Assembly: GCF_000340215.1 (NCBI RefSeq) | Contig: NW_006921533.1 | Coordinates: forward strand, 942,214 to 986,537 | Direction of reading: 5' to 3' | Length of the DNA: 44,324 nucleotides | From: Pseudocercospora fijiensis CIRAD86 | Lineage: Eukaryota; Ascomycota; Dothideomycetes; Mycosphaerellales; Mycosphaerellaceae | Shown: one piece after another, positions 29,546-42,588 of the stretch | Layout of the letters: every line of letters starts with the position of its first letter | How positions within the stretch are numbered: position 1 is the stretch's first letter | Notes under the pieces: generated by a model | Seen by the model: only the letters and a program-made list of their open reading frames with translations | What the model was told of the DNA's origin: nothing | The model's database searches: none | Position numbers and translations under genes: made by a program

Positions 29546-32500
29546 ACTACTAGTCCTCTACCCGAATCGACCCCGGTCGTTACGGCTACGACGAGAATCG
29601 ACGTAATTAGCTACGAGTCCTACCGATCTTCCGCTAATTACTACGATTTAACTCCTACCTATTACGACAGTACCTATTCGATTTACTACCCTTCTATACT
29701 GTACCCTACCGACGCGCGAGCGCCTTATCGGCGATCCGGTTAGTACCCCGAGGAGATAGTAGTAGTAGTTTCTGCCTTTAGTAGCAATTGCCTACTATAC
29801 CTAGGTTTAGGGGTAGCCGCTTTCCCTAGGAGGACCTGCCCCGATAAGCTACGCTCCTCCGCCTTAAGTAGGCTCTCCGTTATTATCCTCTATCTAGAGA
29901 CTATCTCGCCTCTACCCTCTTACTAATAGTTTACCCGCTTGCCGTAGCTCCTTCGGACTCGCTTCTAACTCCGGTAGAAGCCTCGAAATTAGCTAAGCTA
30001 GCGGTTTAACTGCTGCCCTAGTACTATAATCTCGGATTGCTAGATATAGAGCCCTATATCCTACGTATCTGTTCCTATATTTAGAACTACGTCGATTATA
30101 GCGAGAACTTTGCGACCTAGCTTAGGGCAAAGTACGGCCGAATCGACTTACTTACCTTATACGTTCTATACTATTACCCGCTCGTAGGAAATCCGCCGCC
30201 TCTATAGGCTAAGATCGAGGAACTCTACCTAGACGCCCTTAACGGTTATAACTTCCTAGGGTAGTAGGTAGTAGATAAAGGAATTCTAACTAAATCGGTT
30301 AAGGAGCTTAAAGCCGCGCTCCTAATAGTATACGATTTACGCTATTACTGTTAATTCTACCCGGATATCTATCTACTACCTATAGTAGAGCAGCGCCTAC
30401 TAGCCCGACCGGCTTAAGTTCTACCGCGGCCTACGGTTTCGCCTATTACTATAGTAGAAATAACCGTACCGCCGGAATAGCGTCCCGGTTCGCCTAATAG
30501 CTTGCTTAAATCGGTTTTCTTATAGAGGCTACTTAAGCTACAATACCCGGCGGACGAGAATCCTTAGAAGCTAAGAGGGCCTCTATCTAAGACTTCCCTT
30601 AAGGAACCGTTAACCGGGCCTTCCGATCTGTCGACGTCGCCGTTCTAGGACATCGGTCGCGGCTAATTGCCTCTAATAAACGACGGCCTCGCCGACCCGT
30701 AGGCTAACGAGCCGCGTAGTCGTTTCTAATATCGTACCCTAGTAGATGCCTTATAGATAACTAAGGAGATCGATAGGGCGAATATCGCTATATAACAAAA
30801 CCGTTAGCGTTATAATTATCTTCGCGAATTAGCTAGACGGAGAGGAGTCTATCTTAACGAAGTCGTATTAGACTTTCTAATAAAATAGGCGATTTTACTA
30901 CTATCGGCTACGCGTAAGCTAAGTCCGCCCTAGCTAAATCTAGGTTAATACGATTACTAGTAGAGGGTAGACATATATATAAATGCCCGTAGGTATAGCC
31001 GCTTATATCGGGGCGGCTTTACGCTAGGCGATCCGCCTAGTAATCCGCCTAGTAATCCTCCTAGCAACCCTACCGGTAACCCTTCTAGCAATTCGTCGGT
31101 CTATCCGCCGCTACTACTAGCTAGTAACTTCGATCTAGGCGATCCCTCTCGCGAGCTAGCGTAGGATTAGTCTTTGCCCTTTCCGCTATTAGACCTATAG
31201 GGTCTACTACGGGAAGGTAGGAAGTAACGCCGGAAACACCGTTAGTATCGGGGTAATCCGAGTAAGAATAGATCCTCGTCGGATAGCGAGGATTCGGACG
31301 ACTCCGATTAATCCTCGTCGGATAATAATAGCTCCTTAGATGCTAGTTATTATAGATACGCTCGCCGTCGTAGATACTATTAGCATTATCCGGACTACGT
31401 CGCGGAATCGCTAGTTTCTAAAGCGAGTTATATCTAGGGGCACTACGCCCGCCCCTAGCGACTACGGTTCGATCTAGCGTATCTCGGGTTCTTCGATCCT
31501 CTACTTAGCGTTACAGATTATAGCGAGGGAGACTACGCCTTAGTCGGGAACAAGATAATATACCGTTTAGTATATACTTTTATCGAAGCGGCGAAGGATT
31601 ATACTTATATTATAGAGCGAGAGACAGTTCGTTTTAATCTCTCTCTTTACTTTCGAGGGATAGCGCTTAGTTAGTATTATAGTTACCTTTCTAGCTGTAA
31701 CTAAGCAAAGCTCCGCGGCGGATACGGTCTAAAGCGCTAGGAACGTTATCTTAGTAAGAAATAGAAGGTCCCTTCGATAAAGGCGATAGATCTCCTCGAT
31801 AAGTAACGCTACGACCGGTAGAATATCGCTTTAGGGCGTTTAGTAACGGACTTTATTATTAAGACGGTACGACTCGCTAAGGATACTAGTATACAGAAAT
31901 CGAACTAGCTCTTAGAAGCTTATCGTCGAATAGACCCGCGCCTCTAATTAAACATAGACGAGCTAAATTGTCGTATAAAGGTCGATAAGTAGGTTACGTA
32001 CTATAAGAAGTAGGTATTAATCTAAGAGTATATACTTTCGTTATTGTCTAATCGTCGCTAAGACGCTACAACTAGGAATAATAGCCGCGCTAGTAAGGCT
32101 ACCTAGTAGAACTAATACGAAGGGAACGCCTCTTATACCCTAGCGAGCTTCGCTCCGGTAAGAGTATACCCTAACTACTAGAACCGCGATATCGACCGAC
32201 CGAACCTACTACGCCTTACTAACGCCTATTAGTAGAATCGCCTACCTAATACCCCTTAGCAGAATCGCCTACCGCTAGTAGGAAATAGTAAAGGACCGTT
32301 AAAGGGTAGCATCCCTATCTTTCTTTCGAAAGACCTAAAGCGAGTCGATTCGCGCCTATTTAATCGATAGGATAGAAAGCGTAACGATCGAGCTCGTAAG
32401 TAGGCTAACTTTGCCGATAATAGTAAGAAAGTAGGCGATACTATAAATAATACTAACTAAGCCGACGACGGCTATTAGGAGAATAGTTAGGAGGATAATA

Positions 32501-35500
32501 GAAGAACCGACGCAGATAATTATAGCTATTTTAGTAACGCCGGAGAAGACGCCGACTACTTTACCGACTTATACGACTCCGATCCGGGCTTAGGAGCGTA
32601 CTTTGCGGGCGTAGGCGACTGCTCGCTATTAGCGTTAAACTCGGTACTATAGGCTAAAGCGTTACTACTAGCAGCGATCTAACTATTTGCCTCTACGAAG
32701 TACGCTTATAAGGTCTATAGGCGGCGATTTAAGTTAGGTAACCTTCTATACTAGCATATTCGTAAGGAGTATATAGAGGCGGCGACGCCTTCTACTATTA
32801 TCGAACGCATATTAGCAAACCCGGAAGTAATTTAGTCGAAGGCGCCTCCGTTAGCTTAGTAAGGTTATATATTCCGGAATTAGTAATATATAACTTTCCC
32901 TCTTCGGTTGTTACTATCCGGCACATCTATATAGGTCTGCCTAGATACCGGCTATACGCTTACTATTACGGAAAAAGACTTCGTTTTAAGCTATTACCTA
33001 GACGTAGAGGTACGTAAGCTACGCGAACTAATCGAAATCGGCGGTATTGCCGGCGCGTATCGCTCCGGGGAATACGTCGTATTAGACATGTTTGTCCTAG
33101 TAGCGAAGATAGACGGTATAGTCTCCCTAGTGCGAATAACTCGTAAGGTTTACCTAGTTCCTAAACTAAAGGCAAAAATCCTAGTCGGTATAGATACGAT
33201 TACTCTAGAGGGAATAAAGATCGATATTCCCGTACGAACGGTTACTATAGCTAGTTAGGACAACGCCCGCTTTAAAGTAGCTATTAAGCGTAAGAAAGGG
33301 AAGTCGGTTTAGCGCCCCGTAAGGCTAGCGAAGGACGTAACATTAGCGCCGCGTACGGTCGCCCTCGCGCTAGTTAAGTATAGCGGTAACCTCCCTAAGG
33401 GCCGGGATTTTATTCTTAACGCCGGTTTCTTAGTCTAGCTAACTAGCAATATATAGGGATTGTCGTTACAAGCTCCGCCGTTAGTAACGGCGTATAATTA
33501 GGTCGTAGACGCTAATTTTTCTTATATATATATTCGTAACGATACGACGACTCTAGTAACGATTCGAGCCAGATAGCTACTCGGTTCGTTAAGTAATAGG
33601 ACTATCGCTAGGGCCTACTATATCGACGTAGCCGACTATAGGCTAGCGGGATTAAGTCCTAACGCTTTTACGGCTACGCGGGATATACTAAATACGTAGT
33701 AGGAATACCGGTATACTATAGGCGTAACGATCTACGGTAACGATAACTAGGCAGACTAAATTGCTATAGCAGTCGAGCGGTACCTAGAGCTTTTTACTAA
33801 TCGCTAAACGGTCGTTAATATTCCCGAGTACGATTATATACCTATCCTAACTATACTAAATTACCTAGATCTGTTGCCGCCTCCCCGTATAATTAACCTA
33901 GGTAAGAGGGATCGTAAAGTAGTAGACAAGATATATAACGACCTATACCGCTAGGGGAAGATATAGTATATAACCGAGCCTACGCCCTTCGGCTTTCTAG
34001 TATTTATCGTATAGAAGCGCGTTGCTAACGGTAAAGGTAGTATAATTAATAAGCTACGGGCAGTAGTCGATATCCGCGCCTTAAATAAGGTAACGATCCC
34101 CGATAGCTATTAGATACCGCTCTAGGCGGATCTTTTTATATAATTAGTAGAGTGCTAGTATATTAGAACTATAGACTATCTAACCTTCTTCTACTAATAG
34201 GGCGTAAAACCTAAGGATCGTTATAAGTTAACGATTAATACTTATCGTAGCTAGGAACAGTATAAGGTCGCTATTATAGGATATTCGAACAGTATCTAAT
34301 TCGTATAGCGGAAGCTAGATTAGATCCTTCGCGACTGTCGTAGCTTTACGCGAGCTTATATCGACGATATCGTAGTATTTTCGCAGACGCTACCTAAGTA
34401 TCTCGATTATCTAGAAGCGGTCTTCTAGAGATTAGACGCCGTAAGGATTAGTATTAGTCCGAAGAAGACTTTCTTAGGCTTCCCCTCTGCGACCCTTTTA
34501 GGTTAGTACGTTAGCGGCCTCGGTTTAGCTGCGAGTAAGGAGAAAATCGCAGCGATTACCTTACTTTAGTTCCCGGAAAACGTATAGAAGCTAGAGTATT
34601 ATCTCGGTCTAACTAATTAGTTACGGTAATATATCCTATACTACGCGTAGATAGCGGCGCCTCTATAGGCGGAGAAGACACGCTTATTAAAAGGGGCGCT
34701 AGTTACCGGCAATAGTCGTCGCCGGTACGTCGCTATTACGACGCTAGGTAAGAACAATTAGTACCGCGACGAGCTAGTAAAAGCGTTTCGCTTATTGTAA
34801 TCGATATTCTATAAGCCCTTCTTCCTATACTATTTCGACCCTAACTATCGCTTATACGCTAATATAGATTCCTCTAAAGAGTTTAGCTATAGCGTAGTAC
34901 TCTACTATATCGATAGGGACCTAGACCCTATTCTATCTAAGGGAAAGGCGTAGTTGTTTCCTTACTACAAGGTTTAGCCTATTTTGTTCTTAAGCCGAGG
35001 CCTAACTTAGGCAAAGATACGATATTAGCCGATAGAGCTCGAATACTCGGGAATCGTATAGATACTAAAGAAGGTAGGCTATTTAATATATACTTTATCG
35101 AGGCCGACGACTATCTTTATAGACTACTATACTACGGTCGGTCTTACTAACTCGGTATCGATAACTACGACTACCGATATAGGTAAGTAGAACCTAAAAT
35201 TAGTAAAGGTATCGATATTCCTTTCCTAATATCGAGTTAATATAGTTTACCGCCTAGGGCGGATATACCTAGTTCTAGACGCCCTTAGTCGACTTCTAGG
35301 GGATACGGAGTCGCCTAAGTTAACGCTAGACGAGGAGAACTTAGACCCGCTCTCTTACTATGCCGACGTTATACCCTCTTTAGCCGATCTAGAGGAAGTA
35401 GCCTACTTCTATATAATATTAGTAGAGCTAGATCTAGATTTCCGACGTCGGTTAAACTAAGCGTACGATAACGACGAACATTAGTCTAGGGTTTTACGAC

Positions 35501-37655
35501 TAGTTCGATAAGCGTAGGCGTAGAATGCTTTAGAGCGTCTCTATTCGGAGGGAGCTAATATACCTTTAGTAACGAAAACGCTAGTTCGGTATAAGGGTAG
35601 CAAAAATCCGGACCTATTCGTAGGTAATAAGTTTAATAGTCTACTAGGTATTCGATTCTTCGAAAGGGACGGCCTTTTATATTTCTATAACTAATCTTTA
35701 GGGCGCGAGCGACTCTATATCCCTCGGGCCTTAATAAGCGAGATCTTCGAGTAGGCTTACGATAACCGTTGCTACTAAGGCTTTTAGCGCGTCTTCGACC
35801 GCATTTAGGCTTCCTTCTTTATATATCGACTCGCTCGCTACCTTCGCCTCTATTTAGATTATTATTACTAGTATCTCCTTTTACGTACCCCCCGATACGC
35901 TCCTTACGGCGAACTTTACCTAATCTAGAATCCGGAGGGCCTATACTATACTATAACGATAGATCTCGTAACTGCCTTACTAGTTACGACTAATAGATTT
36001 AATATACTATATACGATTACTTATAAGACGTCTAAGCGGGTAGTAGTCGTCCTAGGCAAAGAGGACTAGAAGGCCTACGACTAGGGCATCGCTCTAATCG
36101 ATAGGCTTTGCTTAATAGATATAAGTTTGCCGGTAGTACTTATCGCTAATCGTAATCCTCGCTAGCTAAGCGACTTCTTTAAGAGCGTTTTCTCGCGCCT
36201 ACGTACGAAGCTAGCTACGTCTACGGCCTACTACCCTTAAACCGATAGTTAATCCGAGCGAACTAACTAAACGGTCGAGACGGTAATTCGTTACTAGTTA
36301 GCGGATTATCCTAGTAAGGATTAGACGACGTTTATCCTATAGCTATAGGCTACGCTTAATAACTCCTGCAATACGACTACCGGTTAGTCGCCGAACGAGG
36401 TTACTACGGGCGTAAGGACGAATCTCGACTCGCTCGATATACTATACGACTATCCGTATAATAGGGCGGCAGCGCGTAGTCGTATCTAGAAGGAAGTCTA
36501 GGACGCGATTACTTAGGCGAACGTAAAAATAAAAGAATAGTATAATAGCAAGTATAAGCCCCTATTCCTTAAGCTAGGTAACCGTATTATACTTCGCCTA
36601 TACTATAGTTACGAAGTGCTAGGTTAGTCGTATAAGTTTAGCTACTGTTTTAAAGGGCCTTTTACGGTTCTCGAGAAAGTCGGACGACTAGCCTACTATC
36701 TCGAGTTGCCGCTATTAATGCGTATCTATCCGGTAATATCGGTTTCGTAGTTAGAAAAAGCTCCTAAAGACCTAGATCCTTTTAAGAGAACTGTTAATTA
36801 CTAGCCCCCGCCTATCGTAGCTAAGGACGGTCTAGGTTCTAGTAACGAGAGCGATTCTTACGAAATCGAGCGCTTTCTCGGGCGACGGACTGTCGTCCGA
36901 AGAGGCTAGCCTATTCTCTAATACCTAGTAAAGTAGAAGGGCTATAGGAGCGCCTATAATATATAGTATAATATTAACAACTTAACGGGCGCAAACGATC
37001 TATATAAAATCTACGATAACGTATACCCTCTAGAGGAGGCACCGCTATCCCGTACCCTCTATAGGGTAGTAAAGCGGACGAGAGCTCGCTAGCCTTTTTT
37101 AGAGGTTACTAGCTCCGCCGATAAAGGCAAGGCTAGGCAATCCCTCGCGGTTCGTCGCAAATCGATATAACTCCGCGGCGCGACTCCTCCTTCGGAGTTG
37201 TAATCCGCCTAGGCGTATCCTTATATCGTTATTGTAACTACGTTACTTAGGCAACCGTTATACGTAGACGCGGGCTATTCCTTATTTAGTATCGATCTTT
37301 CCGGTATCCTACGATAAGAGAGCTTTCTATTAATTACCGACGACGAATAGAAATAGCCCTCGAGCGCGAGAACCGCGTCCGTCGCGGAGAACGTAAAGTA
37401 GTAGCTTTTTAGTAAAAATTTCTATAGTACTAATCGCGATATAAGCGCCTAAACGTTATATTATTCGAGGCGGATTTATAACGCGCGTCTCGCCTATACC
37501 GTAAGGCCGATACGTTCGACCTCCTCTAAGGAGCGATAACCGAGAAATATCGTAGAAGCGAGGATCGAGACCCTTAGGATACTACGATAGGGAATAGTAA
37601 GATTAACGCTCCTTACGGGGAACCGCTACTATTAGACGGTCTAGGATCGGCCGGA
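29546..37655 (+). pseudogene. RIP-inactivated gag-pol of the Gypsy element
   Basis: A gag-like N-terminal stretch starts in one frame near 29546. From about 30000 the reading stays in a single frame to about 37655, broken by RIP-type stops. Gag includes a Pro/Ser/Asn repeat near 31030 (DPPSNPPSNPPSN). Protease: LDTGYTLTIT at 32941. Reverse transcriptase: VVDIRALNKVTIPDSY near 34060 and the catalytic YIDDIVVFS at 34357. RNase H region follows. Integrase: TSTAYYP, then TDS, SERTN and TVE separated by in-frame stops, near 36217-36275. Chromodomain: YEIERFLGRR, YLVK and KGYRSAYNI near 36859-36950. This order (PR-RT-RH-IN-CHD) defines chromoviruses within Ty3/Gypsy. The integrase catalytic core appears eroded. 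The protein cannot be made from this copy. Confidence 0.85.
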
Positions 37656-40600
37656 TAGTCCTTATTTATTACTAGCTTAACGCCTACGCCTAAGCTAGAG
37701 AGTAAGGCAAGTAATAAGAGTATAGTATTAGATACTACGGTCGGGAATTATACGGCTACGCCTAAGCTAGAGGACCTAACGGATAAGGCGGATATAGTAT
37801 TAGATACTACGGTCGAGAGTCGTACGGCCGCGCCGGAGCTAGAGAATATAACGGATAAGAAAGATATAGTATTAGACGAAACGGTCGAGAATCGTATAGC
37901 CGCGCCGGAGCCTAAGAACGTAACGAGTAGAGAGAATATAGCCTTAGATATCCTAATCGAGATTCCTACGATCGCGGCTAGGCCTAAGGATATAACGAGT
38001 AGAGAGGAGGCAGCTATAGACCTTTCGATCGAGGTTCCTACGCTCGCGGCTAAGCTTAAGAATATAACGAATAGAAAGAATATAGCGCCTAGCGCTACGG
38101 TCGAGATACGTACGGCTACGCCTAAGCTAGAGGATATAGGGAACGCGATAAAGGATTCGGTAGGCAAAGAAGATATAATAGCGGATTAGATCGGCGAGTA
38201 TCGTAGAGAGATAGATAACGCCGCGCTCGACCTATAATAACTATAGCTAGAGGAAAACGATACTAACCTAACGTAGACGCTAGAAGGCTTTATAATTCTC
38301 GCTACGGTAGAAGGCAATATCCGATAGATCTTTTATAGGGCGCTATAGCTTATTTCTACCGATAGTAGCTTAAGTACTAGCGAGGTTTAGACGGTATTAA
38401 GCTATACCGCCGAGGATAGGTATATACGGCCTTTCCTAATATTTACCGAGGACGGATCCGATATAGAGCTATACTACGTATTAACGGACGCCGGCCGACA
38501 ACTATTATAACGATATGTACCGTTATTCCTAGGTCGTAGTCGTATTAACGAAACGCTAATAGCAGGCTTAGTACTATTGCCCCTAGCGGATAAGGTAGAC
38601 GAGTCCGATTAGGAATCGCTTAATATAATAGCTCGGCCGCAATCGTAGAGAACGTAGGGTAGTAAGTTTAGTACGGCGTAGCGTTAGACTATCGCTAACC
38701 TGTCGATAGTGCTTCCGAATCTAGACTATCCGCTCTCCGATATTAGACGGTTTTTATTTCTAAAATATTACGTACCGGCGGTTATCGCGGCGGTTAATCT
38801 AGACTACGTTTTCGATAGGAAGTCGTTTATATAGGCGGTTATAGCGCTTACTACGAAGAAGAAATAGTTAACGGAATTAGCGAAGGTATTACTAGGCGAG
38901 GGCCGATAGACAGGTCGAGCACTCTATAAGGCTATAGCCGACTATTTTATTAATAACGGCGACCCTCCGCTGTACTATTTAGGTAAATAGGAGTTTGTTT
39001 AGAAGGGCAAAGCGTTAGAGGTTAGGATTCCGGAGGCCGAGAAGCTATAGGATACTATACCTAGCTTCTTTGCCCTCTACCGTAACGCCGCGGCCTACGC
39101 GTCTAGTAGCCCGGTTAATAGTATAGAAAGCGGCCCGACTAATCCCGTTAGCGCGTAGCCTCTTTATACGCCTTCGGCTTTAGAATCGGTACTACCCTTA
39201 ATAATACCCGTAAATCGACCGGCTTCGCTAAAATTACTATCTTCGCTAGCGCGTACCCTTCCTAATTTACCGCTACTATAGGTACTAGCTTCCCTAACGT
39301 AGGCGCCGAGTAACGGCTTACTATAAGCGCCTGCGCTAGCTCCCCCTAAGCTACTTACTACTCCGATCGAGTCGGTATACGAAGAATACCTAGACCCTTC
39401 CCCTAAAGAACTTAAGTTTAAGCGACGGCGGCTCCGAGGGTAGCGCTCGCGATAGACTTTAATTAATAAGCGTCTTCTTCGTACTAACGAGACACCCGAA
39501 CAAGCGGCAATCTAGTAGTACGTAGAATACGAGGACTATAATAAGAAAGTCGATATACTAATTGCCGCTAATCCTATAGAGCGTAATAAGACTAAAGATA
39601 TACGCTTTATCTAGGCCGCGAAACTCGTACGTAACGCGTACGCCGAGGACGTAGACGGTCGACTGCCTAATCTCTTTTACCTACGCCTACGTAAGCGAAT
39701 CGTCGAATACTATCTAGTAAGGCTTTAGTATTACCTATACTATCTATACCTTACCGCGGGCGATCGGCGCTTCTAGATTCTACGCGAATTGTATTAGTAT
39801 ATAGGTAAGCTAGTTACTAATTTTAAAAACCTACTCTTTACGTAGCCGTACTCCTTCCGAATCGTAAACGACGATTACGCCCGTAAATACTCTATCTTTA
39901 GGACCGACCTCTACTCGGACGGTTACAATACGTAGTAGGAGATCTAGGCGATACGCTTTAGCGAGTACGCGGTACTTACGATAGCGGGCGAATTAAAGGA
40001 GCTCCCTAAATTAGCTAACCTTAACGCGAACTTTCTACTAACTATTACTTTCTACTACGCGAAGTTGTAATATCTACTTCTAGTAAACATTATTCGCTTA
40101 CGTAAGAATTTCCTTAGCTTAAGCACTTATACTAGCGACCTACGATTCTAGCTAGTACCGTCTCTAATTCGTAATAGAGTAGTCGGTCTTATAGTACGCG
40201 CTATCCTATACTTCCTATAGACGGTTAACCTCGTACGAGAGTAGTTCGACCGCTACGTCTTAGAAGAACATCGCGATAGCATTATAGTAGGCGGTTACCT
40301 AGTCTTATATAAGCGTAGCAAGAACGGTAAGGATGTCTCCTACCGCGATTACGGTAAGGAATACTAAAAGACGGGCAAGCGACCTATTAGTAAACACGTC
40401 GGAGCGATAAAGCATTATAAGATCGACCTAACTACCTACGGCGAAGTCTAATTCTTATAGATAGTAGCTACCGGACGACTCTTAATAGTACGCCTACCTC
40501 TACTAGACTCCTAGCTTAAGGACTATACCGTTTAGCTACTACTAATTAGTATAGAGCTTAGTGCCTAGTCGGCTATATAGCTCTATAAGTAGTATAAGTC

Positions 40601-42203
40601 CTTCCTAAACTCTAGTAGTCTGCCCTACCTATACCGTCGTAACCTAGGTCGCCCGGCTATTACCTAGGACGTCGTCGCTTATACCTAGCAGTATATTATA
40701 GTCCGTAACGCCTATACGCTTCGCGGCGAGGGCTATATATCCGCCCTCTATACTAATAAGGCGCTTACGGATACGAAGGCTACTAATACGTCGCGTACGG
40801 AACAGTACGCTTAGCTTACTAGTAGCGGTCGCTACTAGAACGGTACCTATGCCGCTAATAAGGGCAAAGGCATGCCTCTACTACTCCTTAACCGTTAATG
40901 CCCGGTAGACTTTAGCCTAGTCTACTAGCTAACTTAGATCGATCTGGTATACGCCTTATCTACCTTTATCGCCTATATCTAGACGCTTAAGGACGGCGCT
41001 ATCCCTAATAGATTAGAGCCCGCGCTAACGCTATAGTTCTACAATTTGCTAAAAACGGCCTCTACCGATCTAGTCTTCGATCCTTTAGGCGTCTAGGAAC
41101 GTATTATATAGAGTAATACTATTTTTAAGTACGATAAGATAGTAACGAATAAGAATTACTAGTAGTATAATATCGACTATACTTAGGATCCTATAGGCGC
41201 ATTCCTAGTACTATTACCTAACTACTCGCTAGACGAGACCGACCTTACTAACGCGCGCCTTTTTAGCAAAATTATCCCTCTAGAGCTCGCGACTCGGGCT
41301 AAGCCGGTTGCCCCGCTAACTAAGGCGATCTAGCTAAATTCCTCGCGCGTATTACTATCGACTAAGTTAAACACTCGCTAGAAGCTAACCGCTAGCCCGT
41401 TCTTAGCGCCTCGCCTACCGTCGAAGATGCCGCTACTATCTAACCTATTCTCTACGCCTACGAAGGCTCTAGTTGCGGCTTAGCTACTACCGCCTAATAA
41501 TACGGTTGCGTAGCTATAGTACAAGCTCCTATCGCTTCCGATACGCTTACTACCTCTACCCGCCCTATAGGAAAATACTATAGGCGCGTATAGATAGTAC
41601 TAATATAATGCGACGGCAATTAGTATACGTACGCTTAACTTATAAGCTCTCTACTATATGCGCTAGTCCGAGTTAGTAGTAACCGAGGTATACTAGCTTT
41701 AATAGATGCTAGCTAAGGCACAGATCCGCGAAGCAACTAAGCGCTAGATAGCCTAGTAGTATCGTCTTTCCGCTATAGTCTTAAAGGAGTCGCTTATGCT
41801 ATCGCTAACCTATCTTTACTACGATTTCTTACGCGTCGCGCCGTAATAGGCAATCCCTATACTATACCTAATTAACGAGGACGCTTTTAAGCTACTCGGC
41901 GGTGTATAAGGCAATGCTACTAAGGATAAGATTACGAAGCTTAACGTATAGATAGCCGACTACTTCAAGCTATATAGTACTATACGCGACGCCGATACGC
42001 TACTATTGCTAGGTACCGACTTCCCTAATATCCCTATCGATTAGTTAGACCGCGCTACTACTATAGCGGACGCAGTTAATACCTCGCTATCCGACGACAA
42101 GACTATAAAGACCGTCGCGCCTTAGCTATAGCTAAAGGCGGTTTAGACTATACTAACTAGCTTACGCGACGCTCTTCGTAACCGTCGCAATAAGCAAGTA
42201 TAA
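37530..42203 (+). pseudogene. Second large ORF of the Gypsy element, unknown function
   Basis: Downstream of the chromodomain the coding signal shifts to another frame and continues for roughly 1,550 codons to a TAA at 42201-42203, interrupted only by RIP-type stops. It opens with a 24-residue tandem repeat (37686-38150). A globular-looking part follows, then a Pro/Leu/Ser-rich linker near 39150-39400, a basic segment (KFKRRRLRG) near 39420, and further globular stretches (for example VSYRDYGKEY near 40338 and ADYFKLYSTIRDADTLLLLG near 41950). I recognise no domain. It is not an env-like protein that I can identify: no clear signal peptide or hydrophobic anchor is visible. The same 3' end is present in another copy at 43765-44243, so it belongs to the element family. 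Confidence 0.6.
37686..38150 (+). repeat. 72-bp (24-residue) degenerate tandem repeat
   Basis: About six units with the theme TPKLEDLTDKADIVLDTTVE plus four more residues, each 24 residues long. The spacing is kept while residues drift. The open frame on the opposite strand across this block is a by-product of the repeat. Confidence 0.75.
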
Positions 42204-42383
42204 AACCGACGTAGTTATTACTAGAGAGACACGATTCTATACCTAGCATTACCGTTCTAGTATACTATTTAGGCTTAGCCTTTATACGACGCTATTACGC
42301 TCTTTTGCCTTAAACCTTCCTATAGTGCGGCCTACTAAGGACCTTTGTTTTAGGACACTATAGACAGTGCCTACCTTTTTTAT

Positions 42384-42395
42384 AAAGGGGGAGGC
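42384..42395 (+). other. Polypurine tract
   Basis: AAAGGGGGAGGC abuts the 3' LTR, the expected plus-strand priming site. The other forward copy has an equivalent GGAGGGGAGGC before 44244. Confidence 0.75.
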
Positions 42396-42583
42396 TATTA
42401 CGATATAACACTATTATATATACGATAGCAGGTAGCGGTTACTATCGACCGCTACGGTCGCTATTGCTACTAATAGTAGGACTATTATATAGATAGCTTG
42501 CCTCGCGGTACCTTAGAGAATATATTAACTTTTATACTATATAACCGTTACGATACCTTCGTACTATAACCGTATGCCTAGTA
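42396..42583 (+). repeat. 3' LTR
   Basis: 188 bp, beginning TATTACGATATAA and ending CCTAGTA, followed by the ATAGT duplication. It has the same length as the 5' LTR and differs from it only by transitions. Confidence 0.9.
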
Positions 42584-42588
42584 ATAGT
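42584..42588. repeat. Target site duplication, right copy (ATAGT)
   Basis: ATAGT follows the 3' LTR directly and matches 29312-29316. Confidence 0.85.

Larger units (their letters stand above)
29317..42583 (+). mobile_element. 13.27-kb Ty3/Gypsy chromodomain LTR retrotransposon (RIP-inactivated)
   Basis: The element is bounded by two 188-bp LTRs (29317-29504, 42396-42583), 5-bp ATAGT duplications and a polypurine tract next to the 3' LTR. The LTR copies differ at 12 positions by my count, all transitions, as expected if RIP rather than ordinary drift produced them. The internal 12.9 kb holds a gag-pol frame in the order protease, RT, integrase, chromodomain, then a second large frame of unknown function. 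Typical fungal Gypsy elements are 5-8 kb, so this one is unusually long. All genes are broken by many stops. Primer binding site not identified with confidence. Confidence 0.9.

Noticed and set aside
35769..35993. 74-residue plus-strand open frame inside the retrotransposon
   Set aside because: It is out of frame with integrase, which is readable in the pol frame across the same bases.
37748..38167. 139-residue minus-strand open frame rich in Val/Ile/Ser repeats
   Set aside because: It is the antisense of the 24-residue tandem repeat. The plus-strand reading has sensible composition and continues the long frame.
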